A stretch of DNA of 64,000 nucleotides from Mycobacterium sp. NS-7484. GTDB taxonomy: Bacteria > Actinomycetota > Actinomycetes > Mycobacteriales > Mycobacteriaceae. A program made the translations under genes and the position numbers. The notes below the pieces were generated by a model. It was given only the letters and a program-made list of their open reading frames with translations, was not told where the DNA came from and searched no databases. Below, in pieces: positions 34,251 to 42,796 of this stretch (its first letter is position 1; every line of letters begins with the position of its first letter). The stretch is from contig NZ_MBEJ01000096.1 in the NCBI RefSeq assembly GCF_001953975.1, positions 1-64,000 on the forward strand, read 5' to 3'.

Positions 34251-35566
34251 GGATGCGCAGCCGGCCGCTGCTGCCCGGAGCCGATCCGTTCCACCGACCG
34301 CCCGCCGGGTTCGAATCCCTGCCCCCGGGCACGGTGCTGCGCGCCCGCGAAGTGGAACTGGCCCTGTTCGGCCTGGTGCTGCAGAAGGTGTCGGCGTGGC
34401 AATTGTTGTACCGCAGTAGTGATTTGAATCGGCAGCCCGACGCCGCGGTGACCACCGTGCTGTTGCCCGCCACCGCCGATCCCTTTGCCCCGCGGCCGAT
34501 CCTGGCATACCAGTGTGCGATCGACGCCGTCGTCGACCGGTATTTCCCGTCGTACGCCCTGCAGCGCGGTGCCCGATCACCCGGCTGCGTGCCGCAACTG
34601 GAACTCCTGGTGATCGCCAATGCGTTGCGCCGCGGCTGGGCGGTATCGATCGCCGACCATGAGGGCCACCGCGGGCATTTCGGCGCTCCGCGGGAACCGG
34701 GTTATCGGGTGCTCGACGGGATCCGCGCGGCGATGTCATTCCAGCCGCTGGCGTTGCGCCCCGATGCGCCGGTCGTGGTGTGGGGTTACTCCGGCGGCGG
34801 CATGGCCAGCGCCTGGGCGGTCGAGATGGCCGAGAGCTACGCGCCGGAACTCGACATCGTCGGCGCGGTGCTGGGTGCTCCGGTCGGTGATCCGGGCGAG
34901 ACGCTGCTCAAGCTCAACGGGACCCGCCTGGCCGGGTTGCCCGTCATGGTCATCGCGGCGATCCGCCACATCTACCCGAACCTGAACCGGCTGATCGAGC
35001 GGCACGTGACACCGGCCGGGTTGCGTCGTCTCGACGAGATCGAGACGCTCGGCACCGTCGCGGCCATCGGCCGGTTCCGCTACGACGACCTCGACGATTA
35101 CATCGACATCCCGCTGGCCGACCTGCTTGCGCTGCCCGACGTGGTCGCCGTCATCGATGACCTGCGGCTGGGGATGCACGTCCCGAACTGTCCACTGCTG
35201 GTGGTGCAACCGGTCAACGACCAGTTCGTCGACGTCGCCGATGTCGACGGGCAGGTGCAGCGCTATGTGGATGCCGGAGCGCACGTGCAGTATGTGCGGC
35301 ACCGGCTCAGCGAGCACATCACCTTGATGCCGCTGTCGGCGCCGACCGCGTTGGGGTGGCTCACCGACCGTATCGAGGGACGACCCCTGCCCGCGCCGGC
35401 GATCACCACGGTGTGGTCGATTGCGGCCTCGCTCAAGGGAATACGCGGTTTGCTCGCCATGGCTGTGGTTGCGGTGAAAGTGGTGGCGGGTCGACGGCTG
35501 ACGCCCCGGGCGTGGGACCGTCACGCGCCTTCTAGCTGCTCAAAGCCTGCGGTGACAGCTCTTTGA
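34247..35566 (+). CDS. Secretory lipase family (PF03583) alpha/beta hydrolase
   Basis: 439 residues. LIP-family lipase: VVWGYSGGGMAS with nucleophile Ser182, ADHEGHRG before it, and a later PLLVVQPVNDQFVD / HRLSEHITLM region carrying the Asp and His. There is no clear signal peptide from GTG 34247, unlike fungal secreted relatives, but mycobacterial homologues act on triacylglycerol or esters. The last 35 bases overlap the convergent gene at 35532; the C-terminal tail (HAPSSCSKPAVTAL) looks poorly conserved. Confidence 0.87.
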   Translation: MRMRSRPLLPGADPFHRPPAGFESLPPGTVLRAREVELALFGLVLQKVSAWQLLYRSSDLNRQPDAAVTTVLLPATADPFAPRPILAYQCAIDAVVDRYFPSYALQRGARSPGCVPQLELLVIANALRRGWAVSIADHEGHRGHFGAPREPGYRVLDGIRAAMSFQPLALRPDAPVVVWGYSGGGMASAWAVEMAESYAPELDIVGAVLGAPVGDPGETLLKLNGTRLAGLPVMVIAAIRHIYPNLNRLIERHVTPAGLRRLDEIETLGTVAAIGRFRYDDLDDYIDIPLADLLALPDVVAVIDDLRLGMHVPNCPLLVVQPVNDQFVDVADVDGQVQRYVDAGAHVQYVRHRLSEHITLMPLSAPTALGWLTDRIEGRPLPAPAITTVWSIAASLKGIRGLLAMAVVAVKVVAGRRLTPRAWDRHAPSSCSKPAVTAL

Positions 35567-36014
35567 GCATGGCGTTGGCCCAACGCATCTGACGAAGCGT
35601 CTGCGGATGGCAGCGTTCGGTGAGGGTGAGCAGCTCGTGATCTTTGGTGGCCTGGGCGCCTTGGGAAAGCAACTCCCAGTCCAGAGACACGCCGGCCGCG
35701 TCGCGATGGACCCGGCGCAGGTCGGCCAGCAGCAGTAGGGCAGGTTCGGGACGGCGGCGCATCGCTGCGCTGAGCTGTTCCTGGATCCAGCGACTGACGC
35801 GCAGCCGACGGGTACGGCGGGACAGATGCAGCCGGTAGTGTCGGCCATGCTCGGCGAGCAGCTGCACGTGCTCCTCGGACCACCGGGCGAGGTCGTCGGC
35901 GAGGTGGGAGATGTCCTGATCGCTGTGGTGGCGGGCGGCGACGCGCCTGAGCTCGCGGGCCAGTGCGCCTTCACTGCGGTGAAGTTCGGCCAGCGCCAGC
36001 GCGATCTTGCTCAT
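35532..36014 (-). CDS. Small helical protein coupled to molybdopterin oxidoreductase
   Basis: 160 residues, predicted all-helical, with many His, Arg and Glu: LRRVAARHHSDQDISHLADDLARWSEEHVQLLAEHGRHY, then RHYRLHLSRRTRRLRV and a four-helix-like remainder. No family recognised; a ferritin-like or redox-partner/chaperone role is possible, as small proteins encoded after bis-MGD enzymes are often assembly factors. ATG overlaps the oxidoreductase stop by four bases. Its 3' end overlaps the lipase gene on the other strand. Confidence 0.7.
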   Translation of the reverse strand: MSKIALALAELHRSEGALARELRRVAARHHSDQDISHLADDLARWSEEHVQLLAEHGRHYRLHLSRRTRRLRVSRWIQEQLSAAMRRRPEPALLLLADLRRVHRDAAGVSLDWELLSQGAQATKDHELLTLTERCHPQTLRQMRWANAMLKELSPQALSS

Positions 36015-38449
36015 GGGCCCTCCGTCTCCTCGGTCACCTGCGCCGCAGCGCCGCCGGTGGTCGCGGGCACCGCCGCGGCCACGGGAGCCGACGCGGTGTT
36101 GGTCGGCGCCGGTGCGGGCCCGTGGCCACTGCCGACGCGGCGCACATGGGCCGCGGCGGTCTTGAAGATCGGCTGTTTGGACACCGGGTCCCAATCGGTG
36201 AGGGTGAGCTCGTTGGCGGCCCGGTGCCGCACGCCGGAGGTGAGATCTGAAGTGTCCCAATACCCGTAGTGGAACGGCAGGAAGACCACCCCGGGCCGGA
36301 GACCGGTGATACGCGCCGCGGCGACGACGCAACCCCGCGGGGTGCGGACCTCGACGAAATCTCCTTCGTCGATCCCGGCCTGGCGGGCATCGGCTTCCGA
36401 GATCTCGACCCATACCTGAGGTGCGGCGGCGTCCAGTTGCGGTGTGCGACCGGTTTTGGTGCGAGTGTGGAACTGAAAGACAGTGCGGCCGGTGATCAGC
36501 ACGAAAGGGTAGTCCTGCGACGGCGGTTCGTGCGGCGGTACATACTCGGCGGCTTTGATGATGGCCCGCCCGTACGGGTTCATCGCGCGGTACTCGGTCG
36601 GCTCCAGAGGTGCGCCGGTGATCAGGTCCTTGCCGTAGGCCTCGCAATAGTCGGGGTGAGCCCAGAACTGCCCGTCGGCGTAGAGGCGTTCGCTGCCGTC
36701 GGGATTCTCTGCGTTGCACGGCCATTGGATGCCGCTGCCGCCGCGCAGCTTGTCGTACGTCAAGCCGGTGTAGTCACACGGCCGGCCCGCACTGCACCGC
36801 TTCCAGGCTTCGAAGGCTTCTTCGGGATTGGTCCACGGCGGCAGCGGGTGGCCGTCTTTGTCGCGGAAGTCCATGCGGCGGGCGTAGTCGAGAAAGATGT
36901 CGAGGTCGGCGCGGGCCTGCCCGGGTGGATCGATCGCCTTCTCCGAAAGATGCACGGTCCGATCGGCATTCGTGAATGTCCCGGTCTTCTCGGCCCACGC
37001 CGCTGCGGGCAGGACCACGTCGGCCAGCGCGGCGGTCTCGGTCAGGAAGATGTCCTCGACCACCAGGAAGAGCCGTTCCTGGGAAAGAATGTTGCGGATC
37101 CGGGCCAGCTCCGGTAGCGATACCGCCGGGTTGGTCGCGGTGACCCACAGCATGCGCAGCGTGCCCTCTTCGGCGAAGCGCAGCATCTGCATGCAGTGGG
37201 TCGGCGGGGCGTAGTGAGGGATCTGCATTTGGTCCAGGTTCCACAGTTTCGCCAGTTCTTCGATGTGGGAGTCGTTGGACCAGTTGCGAAATCCCGCGAG
37301 GTCGCCGTCGGCGCCGCATTCCCGGGTGTTCTCGGCGGTGGGCTGGCCGTTCATCTGAAGGATCCCGCATCCGGGTTTGCCGAGCAGACCGCGCACCAGG
37401 TGCACGTTGTTGACCTGCACGGCCGCCGCGGTGGCCTGGTGGGATTGGTAGAAGCCCTGCAGCACAGTGGACAACAGCCGGGGCGCGGTGCCGAGGATCT
37501 CCGCGGCGGCCTGCAACCGGGCCGGTTCGATCCGGCAGATTTCGGCCACCCGTTTCGGTGGGAACTCCGCGACCCGCTTGGCGAGCTCATGGAAGCCCAC
37601 CGTGTGGGCATCGATGTAATCGTGGTCCACCCAGTCGTGGGCGAGGATCTCGTGCAGCAGTCCGTTCATCAACGCGACGTTGGTGCCCGGCAGCGGAGCC
37701 AGGTGCACGGTGGCGTGCTGAGCCACCAGCGTGGGCCGGGGGTCGACGCACACGATCGCCGGCGGGTCGGAGCCGGCCAGCCGGTCGAGTATCCGCATCC
37801 ACAGCACGGTCTGGGTCTCGGCCACGTTGTGGCCGTACAGGGCGATCGCGTCGCAGTGGTCGACGTCGGTGTAGGACCCGGGCTGCCCATCGCAGCCGAA
37901 GGATTCCTTGAGTGCCTCACCGGCGGTGGCGGTGCACAACCGGGTGTTCCCGTCGACGTGGTTGGTGCCGATCGCCCCGTGCGCGATGACGCCCTGCGTG
38001 TAGTATTCCTCGATGAACAGCTGGCCGGAGGTGTAGAAGCCGATCGAGCTCGGACCGCGCTCGGCCAGCAGCGTCTTGCTCTGGTCGACGATCCGGCTCA
38101 TCGCGGTGTCCCAATCGGTCTCGACCAGCTTGCCGTCACGGCGGATCAGCGGGGTGGTCAACCGGTCGGGTGAGCTGTTGGCCTGCCAGCCGAACAAGTC
38201 CTTGGGATCCACTCGGCCGTGGTTGACCCGGTCCACCCCGCGGCCGCGAACCCCGACGATGCGACCGTCTTTGACCGCGATGTCGACGCCGTCGCCGTTG
38301 GAATGCAGTACCGCCGCGGATTGCACCCACCGGTCCACCTGATCCGGGGACAATCCGCCGCCGAGGAAGGTGTCCACCCGGTGTGGCCACGGCTCCCCTT
38401 TGCCGTAGGGCGTTCTGACGCCCCACGGATCTGCAATACGATCACCCAC
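36011..38449 (-). CDS. Molybdopterin (bis-MGD) oxidoreductase lacking N-terminal Fe-S cysteines
   Basis: 812 residues, similar in layout to NapA/NarB and formate dehydrogenase alpha chains. DGRIVGVRGRG, NTRLCTATAGEAL (Cys172 probably the Mo ligand), YGHNVAETQTVLWMR, MNGQPTAEN and the C-terminal MopB domain (VLITGRTVFQFHTRTKTG, VEVRTPRG) are clear. The [4Fe-4S] cysteines expected before DGRIVGV are absent: that segment reads SAAVLHSNGDGVDIAV, and the usual LCPKG reads VDPKD. Electron transfer must therefore differ, as in DMSO-reductase types. There is no Tat signal, so it is cytoplasmic. The tail (about 45 Ala/Pro/Thr residues) is low-complexity. GTG start. Confidence 0.88.
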   Translation of the reverse strand: MGDRIADPWGVRTPYGKGEPWPHRVDTFLGGGLSPDQVDRWVQSAAVLHSNGDGVDIAVKDGRIVGVRGRGVDRVNHGRVDPKDLFGWQANSSPDRLTTPLIRRDGKLVETDWDTAMSRIVDQSKTLLAERGPSSIGFYTSGQLFIEEYYTQGVIAHGAIGTNHVDGNTRLCTATAGEALKESFGCDGQPGSYTDVDHCDAIALYGHNVAETQTVLWMRILDRLAGSDPPAIVCVDPRPTLVAQHATVHLAPLPGTNVALMNGLLHEILAHDWVDHDYIDAHTVGFHELAKRVAEFPPKRVAEICRIEPARLQAAAEILGTAPRLLSTVLQGFYQSHQATAAAVQVNNVHLVRGLLGKPGCGILQMNGQPTAENTRECGADGDLAGFRNWSNDSHIEELAKLWNLDQMQIPHYAPPTHCMQMLRFAEEGTLRMLWVTATNPAVSLPELARIRNILSQERLFLVVEDIFLTETAALADVVLPAAAWAEKTGTFTNADRTVHLSEKAIDPPGQARADLDIFLDYARRMDFRDKDGHPLPPWTNPEEAFEAWKRCSAGRPCDYTGLTYDKLRGGSGIQWPCNAENPDGSERLYADGQFWAHPDYCEAYGKDLITGAPLEPTEYRAMNPYGRAIIKAAEYVPPHEPPSQDYPFVLITGRTVFQFHTRTKTGRTPQLDAAAPQVWVEISEADARQAGIDEGDFVEVRTPRGCVVAAARITGLRPGVVFLPFHYGYWDTSDLTSGVRHRAANELTLTDWDPVSKQPIFKTAAAHVRRVGSGHGPAPAPTNTASAPVAAAVPATTGGAAAQVTEETEGP

Positions 38450-38649
38450 CGCGAACAGGTACCCGAAGTGGCCTACCCCAAACCAGCCCGCCCCGGGGTG
38501 CAGTCCGAGCCGGGCTCGGGTACACCTCGAGTGGTGGGCAGACTGACGCCGCAGAAACGCGAACCTGACCGTTGACGCAACGAAAATACAAGGAACACAG
38601 CTTGATTGGGCATTACAGCCAGCACGCCAGACAACCTCTCGGGGGCCGG

Positions 38650-39783
38650 ATGGCCCGGCGGAGCGCCTTCAAAGTCTCGCTGCTCATGACCGCAGCAGCG
38701 GCGTTGAGCCGGGTGCCGCAGGCCGACGCGCGGGCCGGGCGGTGGTCGCCGGAGCGGGCGCACCGGTGGTACCGGGAGCAGGGCTGGCTGGTCGGTGCCA
38801 ATTTCATCCCGTCCAATGCTGTGAATCAACTGGAGATGTTCCAGCGGGCGACCTATGACCCCCAGCGCATCGACAACGAGTTGCGTATTGCAAGACTGGC
38901 CGGACTCAACACCGTGCGGGTCTTCCTGCACGACCAGCTGTGGGCGCAGGACCACGTCGGTTTTCAGAACCGGTTGTCCCAGTTCGTCGCGCTGGCATCC
39001 AGCCATGGCATCAAGCCGCTGTTCGTGCTGTTCGACTCCTGTTGGGACCCGTTTCCCCGGCTGGGGCGCCAGCGTCGGCCCCGCCCGGGCATCCACAACT
39101 CGGTGTGGGTGCAGAGCCCCGGTGCGCAGAACCTGGACAATCGCCGCTATCGGCGTGTCCTGCGCGACTACGTCATCGGCGTGATCAGCCAGTTCCGGCG
39201 CGATGACCGGGTGCTGGGCTGGGACCTGTGGAACGAGCCGGACAACCCGGCGGCCAACTATCACGAGGTGGAGCGGCAGGACAAGATCGCGCTGGTCGAG
39301 GGGTTACTGCCCCAGGTGTTCGGCTGGGCCCGCCTGGTCGATCCGATCCAGCCGTTGACCAGCGGGGTGTGGGACGGACCGTGGGCCGACCCGGCCAAGC
39401 GCAGCCGGATGGCGACGCTGCAGCTCGACCTGTCGGATGTGCTGACGTTCCACAGCTACGACCATCCGGCCGGATTCGAGGCCCGGATCGGCGAGCTCGC
39501 GCCGCTGGGGCGTCCGATCATGTGCACCGAGTACCTGGCTCGAGGTGAGGGCAGCACGATCGAGGGTGTGCTGCCGATCGCCAAACGGCACAACGTCGGC
39601 GCCTACACCTGGGGTCTGGTGGCCGGTAAGACCCAGACGTACCTGCCGTGGGATTCGTGGGACCGCCCGTACCGGACGCCGCCGCGCGTCTGGTTTCACG
39701 ACCTGTTCCACGGCGACGGCCGGCCGTACCGGGAAGGGGAGATCCGCACGATCCGGGAATTGACCGGGCGTCCGTACCCGTGA
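38650..39783 (+). CDS. Exported GH5-like glycoside hydrolase
   Basis: 377 residues from ATG 38650 (upstream TTG 38572 would add 26 unlike residues). Signal ARRSAFKVSLLMTAAAALSR with a Tat-like Arg pair. A TIM-barrel cellulase-family fold follows: LNTVRVFLHDQLW, WDLWNEPDNP with acid/base Glu196, HSYDHPAGF and MCTEYLARGEG with nucleophile Glu294, TWGLVAGKTQT. The retaining pair fits clan GH-A. Probable substrates are beta-linked glucans or mannans, not determined. It is divergent from the molybdoenzyme gene across 200 bases that hold no gene I can support. Confidence 0.87.
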   Translation: MARRSAFKVSLLMTAAAALSRVPQADARAGRWSPERAHRWYREQGWLVGANFIPSNAVNQLEMFQRATYDPQRIDNELRIARLAGLNTVRVFLHDQLWAQDHVGFQNRLSQFVALASSHGIKPLFVLFDSCWDPFPRLGRQRRPRPGIHNSVWVQSPGAQNLDNRRYRRVLRDYVIGVISQFRRDDRVLGWDLWNEPDNPAANYHEVERQDKIALVEGLLPQVFGWARLVDPIQPLTSGVWDGPWADPAKRSRMATLQLDLSDVLTFHSYDHPAGFEARIGELAPLGRPIMCTEYLARGEGSTIEGVLPIAKRHNVGAYTWGLVAGKTQTYLPWDSWDRPYRTPPRVWFHDLFHGDGRPYREGEIRTIRELTGRPYP

Positions 39784-39835
39784 TTCATTCAATTGCCGGG
39801 GCTTCCTCGGTATCGGCCTATGACGGGGTCCCCAG

Positions 39836-40297
39836 ATGATCGGCAAGAAACGCATTGCGCTGGTTGTGTGGCTGCTGGGTGCCGTGTTGTTGGCGGCGTG
39901 TTCAACGTCGCACGACGCTACCAAGGACAGAGGACTAGGTATGCAGGCCTCCGCTGAGACCGCCACAGAATTCGGCGACGTGAATCTCCCACCGACGGCC
40001 GAGGTGTTGGCCGTTGACACCGATGCGAGTCGTGACACACGCTACCGCTTGGCATTCCGCACCAGCACTGCGGAATTACCGAGATTTCTATCCCAATTCG
40101 GCCACCGGCCGCAGGCCTCGAAGATCCCACGAAGGATGCGGGTGATCGGAGGGCCGGAGCTCTCCGAGGCGCCGAATCCGCTATATGCCCAGGACCGAGT
40201 CACCAACAAAGAGGGTCAGTCGGTGACCCGCGAGGTCATCGTCGACGAGCGGGCGACCGATAAGGTGTACGTCCACCTGTCGATGTACACCACCTGA
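39836..40297 (+). CDS. Small lipoprotein of unknown function
   Basis: 153 residues. Signal IALVVWLLGAVLLAACS with lipobox LAAC at Cys22. The mature part is mixed polar, with no recognised domain (RYRLAFRTSTAELPRFLSQFG, VTREVIVDERATDKVYVHLSMYTT). It may be co-transcribed with the GH5-like gene 52 bases upstream. A large hairpin follows its stop. Confidence 0.72.
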   Translation: MIGKKRIALVVWLLGAVLLAACSTSHDATKDRGLGMQASAETATEFGDVNLPPTAEVLAVDTDASRDTRYRLAFRTSTAELPRFLSQFGHRPQASKIPRRMRVIGGPELSEAPNPLYAQDRVTNKEGQSVTREVIVDERATDKVYVHLSMYTT

Positions 40298-40304
40298 GCT
40301 GTTA

Positions 40305-40368
40305 TGACGGCTGTGTAGGTTTTCGGCGTGAGGATAGCGGGGGGGCCCGAGAACCTACACAGTCGTCA
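40305..40368. terminator. Large intergenic inverted repeat / possible terminator
   Basis: Arms TGACGGCTGTGTAGGTT+TTCGG (40305-40326) and its complement (40347-40368) match over 22 bp with two mismatches; the loop is about 20 bases and contains a run of G then CC. It lies between convergent stops. It could terminate both transcripts or be a dispersed intergenic palindrome. Confidence 0.7.
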
Positions 40369-40396
40369 CAGTGCCGCAGAAGCACGTGCCCGGAGA

Positions 40397-41428
40397 TCAG
40401 CGCCCGCCCATCCGGCTGACGTCGGCGATGGCGGCGGCGAACTGCTCTGGCGCCTCCTGTGGCACGTTGTGCCCGATGCCGTCGAAGATGCGGTGTTCGT
40501 AGGGGCCGGTGTACAGCGCGCGATAGCCGGCACCATCCTTGGCGGCGCCGTCGAAGTCCGACCCGATCGTGATCGTGGGCACGGTGACGGGTGGTTTGGC
40601 GGCCAGCCGCGTCTCGTCAGCGTCGAAGCGGGCCTCACCGGGAGCCAGGCTCAGCCGCCACCGGTAGTTGTGCACCACGATGTCGACGTGATCGGGGTTG
40701 TCGAAGGCCGCTGCCGACAGGTTGTAGGTAGCGTCGTCGAAATGCCATAGCGGCGAGGCCTTCTGCCAGATCAGCCGGTTGAACTCTGCCGTGTTCTGCC
40801 GGTAGCCGAGTTCGCCGCGCGGGGTGGCGAAGTAGTACTGGTACCACCAACCCAACTCGGCCTGCGGCAGCAGCGGCTGGAGGTTGGCGGCGAGGTTGAC
40901 GGTGATGTAGCCGCTGACCGCGACCAGACCGGCGCACCGCTGTGGCCACAGTGCGGCGACGTTGTTGGCGGTGCGCCCGCCCCAGTCGTATCCGCCGAGC
41001 ACGGCCTGGCCGATGTCGAGGGCATCCATCAGCGCAATCACGTCGTGCGCCTGTGCCGCCTGCTGACCGTTTCGCACGGTGTCGGCCGAACGGAACCGGG
41101 TCGAGCCGAACCCGCGCAGATAGGGGACGATCACCCGGAAGCCCCGGGCGGCCAGCAGTGCCGAGACGTCGGCATAACTGTGGATGTCGTAGGGCCAGCC
41201 GTGCAACAGGATCACCGGTTGTCCGTCGGCAGGGCCGGCGTCGGTGTAGCCGACATCGAGTTCGCCGGCATCGATCTGCTTGACGGGGTTCATGGTGTGC
41301 GACGGCTTGGCGGGTGGTCCGGACGGCGACGTCGGTGTCGGGGCGCCGCCACAGGCCGCCAGTGTCGCCGCCCCAGCGGCGGCTGCCGTCAGGAAGCCGA
41401 AATGCCTTCTACTCAACGCTGTCACCAT
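40397..41428 (-). CDS. Tat lipoprotein alpha/beta hydrolase (epoxide hydrolase-like)
   Basis: 343 residues. Tat motif SRRHFGFLTAAAAGA ending in lipobox LAAC (Cys26), a Ser/Pro linker, then an alpha/beta hydrolase. HGWPYD gives the oxyanion motif, GGYDWGG places the nucleophile as Asp148 (typical of epoxide hydrolases and haloalkane dehalogenases), and GIGHNVPQE carries the catalytic His. An exported, lipid-anchored member is unusual; a surface detoxification or lipid-modifying role is inferred. It is divergent from the LysR gene. Confidence 0.87.
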   Translation of the reverse strand: MVTALSRRHFGFLTAAAAGAATLAACGGAPTPTSPSGPPAKPSHTMNPVKQIDAGELDVGYTDAGPADGQPVILLHGWPYDIHSYADVSALLAARGFRVIVPYLRGFGSTRFRSADTVRNGQQAAQAHDVIALMDALDIGQAVLGGYDWGGRTANNVAALWPQRCAGLVAVSGYITVNLAANLQPLLPQAELGWWYQYYFATPRGELGYRQNTAEFNRLIWQKASPLWHFDDATYNLSAAAFDNPDHVDIVVHNYRWRLSLAPGEARFDADETRLAAKPPVTVPTITIGSDFDGAAKDGAGYRALYTGPYEHRIFDGIGHNVPQEAPEQFAAAIADVSRMGGR

Positions 41429-41476
41429 CGGTCCATTTCACGCTGCGGGTACACATCAAGTCCAACGATTGGATCC

Positions 41477-41489
41477 GATGAGTCTCATC
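41477..41489. promoter_or_regulatory. Small palindrome in LysR divergent spacer
   Basis: Perfect arms GATGAG/CTCATC around one base, in the 84-base spacer between the exported hydrolase and the lysR gene. Position and symmetry suit a LysR-type regulator site, but the arms are short. Confidence 0.4.
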
Positions 41490-41512
41490 CACCAAATCGA
41501 TAGGTTCTAGCC

Positions 41513-42403
41513 ATGGAGTTACGTCAGCTTGAACACTTCATCGCGGTGGCCGGTGAGATGAGTTTCACCCGTGGCGCCGAGCGGGCACACGTGGTGCAGT
41601 CGGCATTGTCGTCGTCGATCGCGAAGCTGGAGCGTGAGCTCGGGGTGGCGTTGTTCGACAGGTCGCGGCAACGGATCAGCCTCACCGCGGCAGGTGAGGC
41701 CTTCCGGCCGCACGCCCACGAGGTGTTGCACGCGGCCCGCGCCGCGACCGAATCCACCGGCAATTTTCGCGGAGCTCTCATGGGCACCGTCGAATTCGGG
41801 TCGCTGATCTCCTACGGGCCGGTCGATGTCGCCCGCGCGCTCGGTGACTTTCACCGTGCCCACCCGTTCGTGCGGTTGCGCTTGCGGCTGAGCCAGTCCG
41901 GCGCGTCGGCCTACCTGTCGGCGCTGCTGGAAGGCTCGCTGGATCTGGCGCTGGTGTCACTGCCGAACCGTTTTCCCGCCGGGCTCGACATGACGTTGTT
42001 GTTCGAGGAGAAGATGGTGTTCGTCTGCCGCGACGATCATCCGCTCTCTCGGCGACGTCGTCTCGATCTGGCGGATCTGGCCGACGAGGATCTCGTCGGG
42101 TTCCCACCCGAGTTCGGTCTGCGGGGTCTGATGGACGACGCTTTTCACCGGGCCGGGGTGGCCCCCAAAACGCAGTACGAGGTGCCGGCCGGGTTCGCCG
42201 TGATCGCCGAACTCGTCGGCAATGGCCTGGGCACGGCGTTCATGCCGGCCTCGGAGGCACGGCGGTTCGGCGATCTACGGACAGTCGCCCTGCGTGACCC
42301 GGCGACGTGGCAGGTCTACCTGGCCGCACCGCCGGCCGAGCGGATGACCCCGGCTGCGGCCCGGTTGGCCGAAACTCTGCTCGAGGCGGCGCCCGCCGGT
42401 TAG
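41513..42403 (+). CDS. LysR family transcriptional regulator
   Basis: 296 residues. N-terminal helix-turn-helix MELRQLEHFIAVAGEMSFTRGAERAHVVQSALSSSIAKLERELG, followed by the periplasmic-binding-like effector domain (about 90-290). It probably controls itself and the divergent exported hydrolase through the shared spacer. Its stop overlaps the convergent VOC gene by four bases. Confidence 0.94.
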   Translation: MELRQLEHFIAVAGEMSFTRGAERAHVVQSALSSSIAKLERELGVALFDRSRQRISLTAAGEAFRPHAHEVLHAARAATESTGNFRGALMGTVEFGSLISYGPVDVARALGDFHRAHPFVRLRLRLSQSGASAYLSALLEGSLDLALVSLPNRFPAGLDMTLLFEEKMVFVCRDDHPLSRRRRLDLADLADEDLVGFPPEFGLRGLMDDAFHRAGVAPKTQYEVPAGFAVIAELVGNGLGTAFMPASEARRFGDLRTVALRDPATWQVYLAAPPAERMTPAAARLAETLLEAAPAG

Positions 42404-42753
42404 CGAGCCAGCGGGCTGTAGAACACCAGGCCGTTGCCCTTGTTGTCGTAGACCACCGCGCGACGTTCATGGGCATCGTCGTAGGGATGCTTGATGATTC
42501 CGCCGCCGCTGGCCTCGATGGCCTTGGCCGCACCGTCCACGTCGGCGGTCTTGATCCCGACGACGACCTGGCCCGGGATCGGATGGTCGACGGAGGTGGC
42601 CAGCGCCAGGGTCAGAGATCCGCCGTCGAGCGCGGCGAAGTGGGCACCGTCGCGGAACTTCAGTGGCATGCCCAGGGTTTCGCTGTAGAACCGGATGGAT
42701 TCGTCGAGGTCGTCGGTCGACAGGATGATCATGCGGACGTCGTGATCGCTCAT
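42400..42753 (-). CDS. VOC superfamily (glyoxalase-like) protein
   Basis: 117 residues, one VOC module: MIILSTDDLDESIRFYSETLGMPLKFRDGAHFAALDGG, VVVGIKTADVDGAAKAIEASGGGIIKHPYDD, VVYDNKGNGLVFYSP. Metal ligands are not all evident (no clear final Glu), so it may bind a ligand rather than catalyse. The ribosome site GAGGAGGAAA before the ATG is strong. No functional link to the neighbours is obvious. Confidence 0.88.
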   Translation of the reverse strand: MSDHDVRMIILSTDDLDESIRFYSETLGMPLKFRDGAHFAALDGGSLTLALATSVDHPIPGQVVVGIKTADVDGAAKAIEASGGGIIKHPYDDAHERRAVVYDNKGNGLVFYSPLAR

Positions 42754-42796
42754 CGGATTTCCTCCTCGTGGTGAACCTTCTCAGGGTAGGGGGCGG

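Noticed and set aside
32673-34739. 688-codon minus-strand frame over the unknown-SDR-lipase operon
   Set aside because: It covers two overlapped plus-strand genes with clear SDR motifs and ribosome context; there is no domain in the antisense translation.
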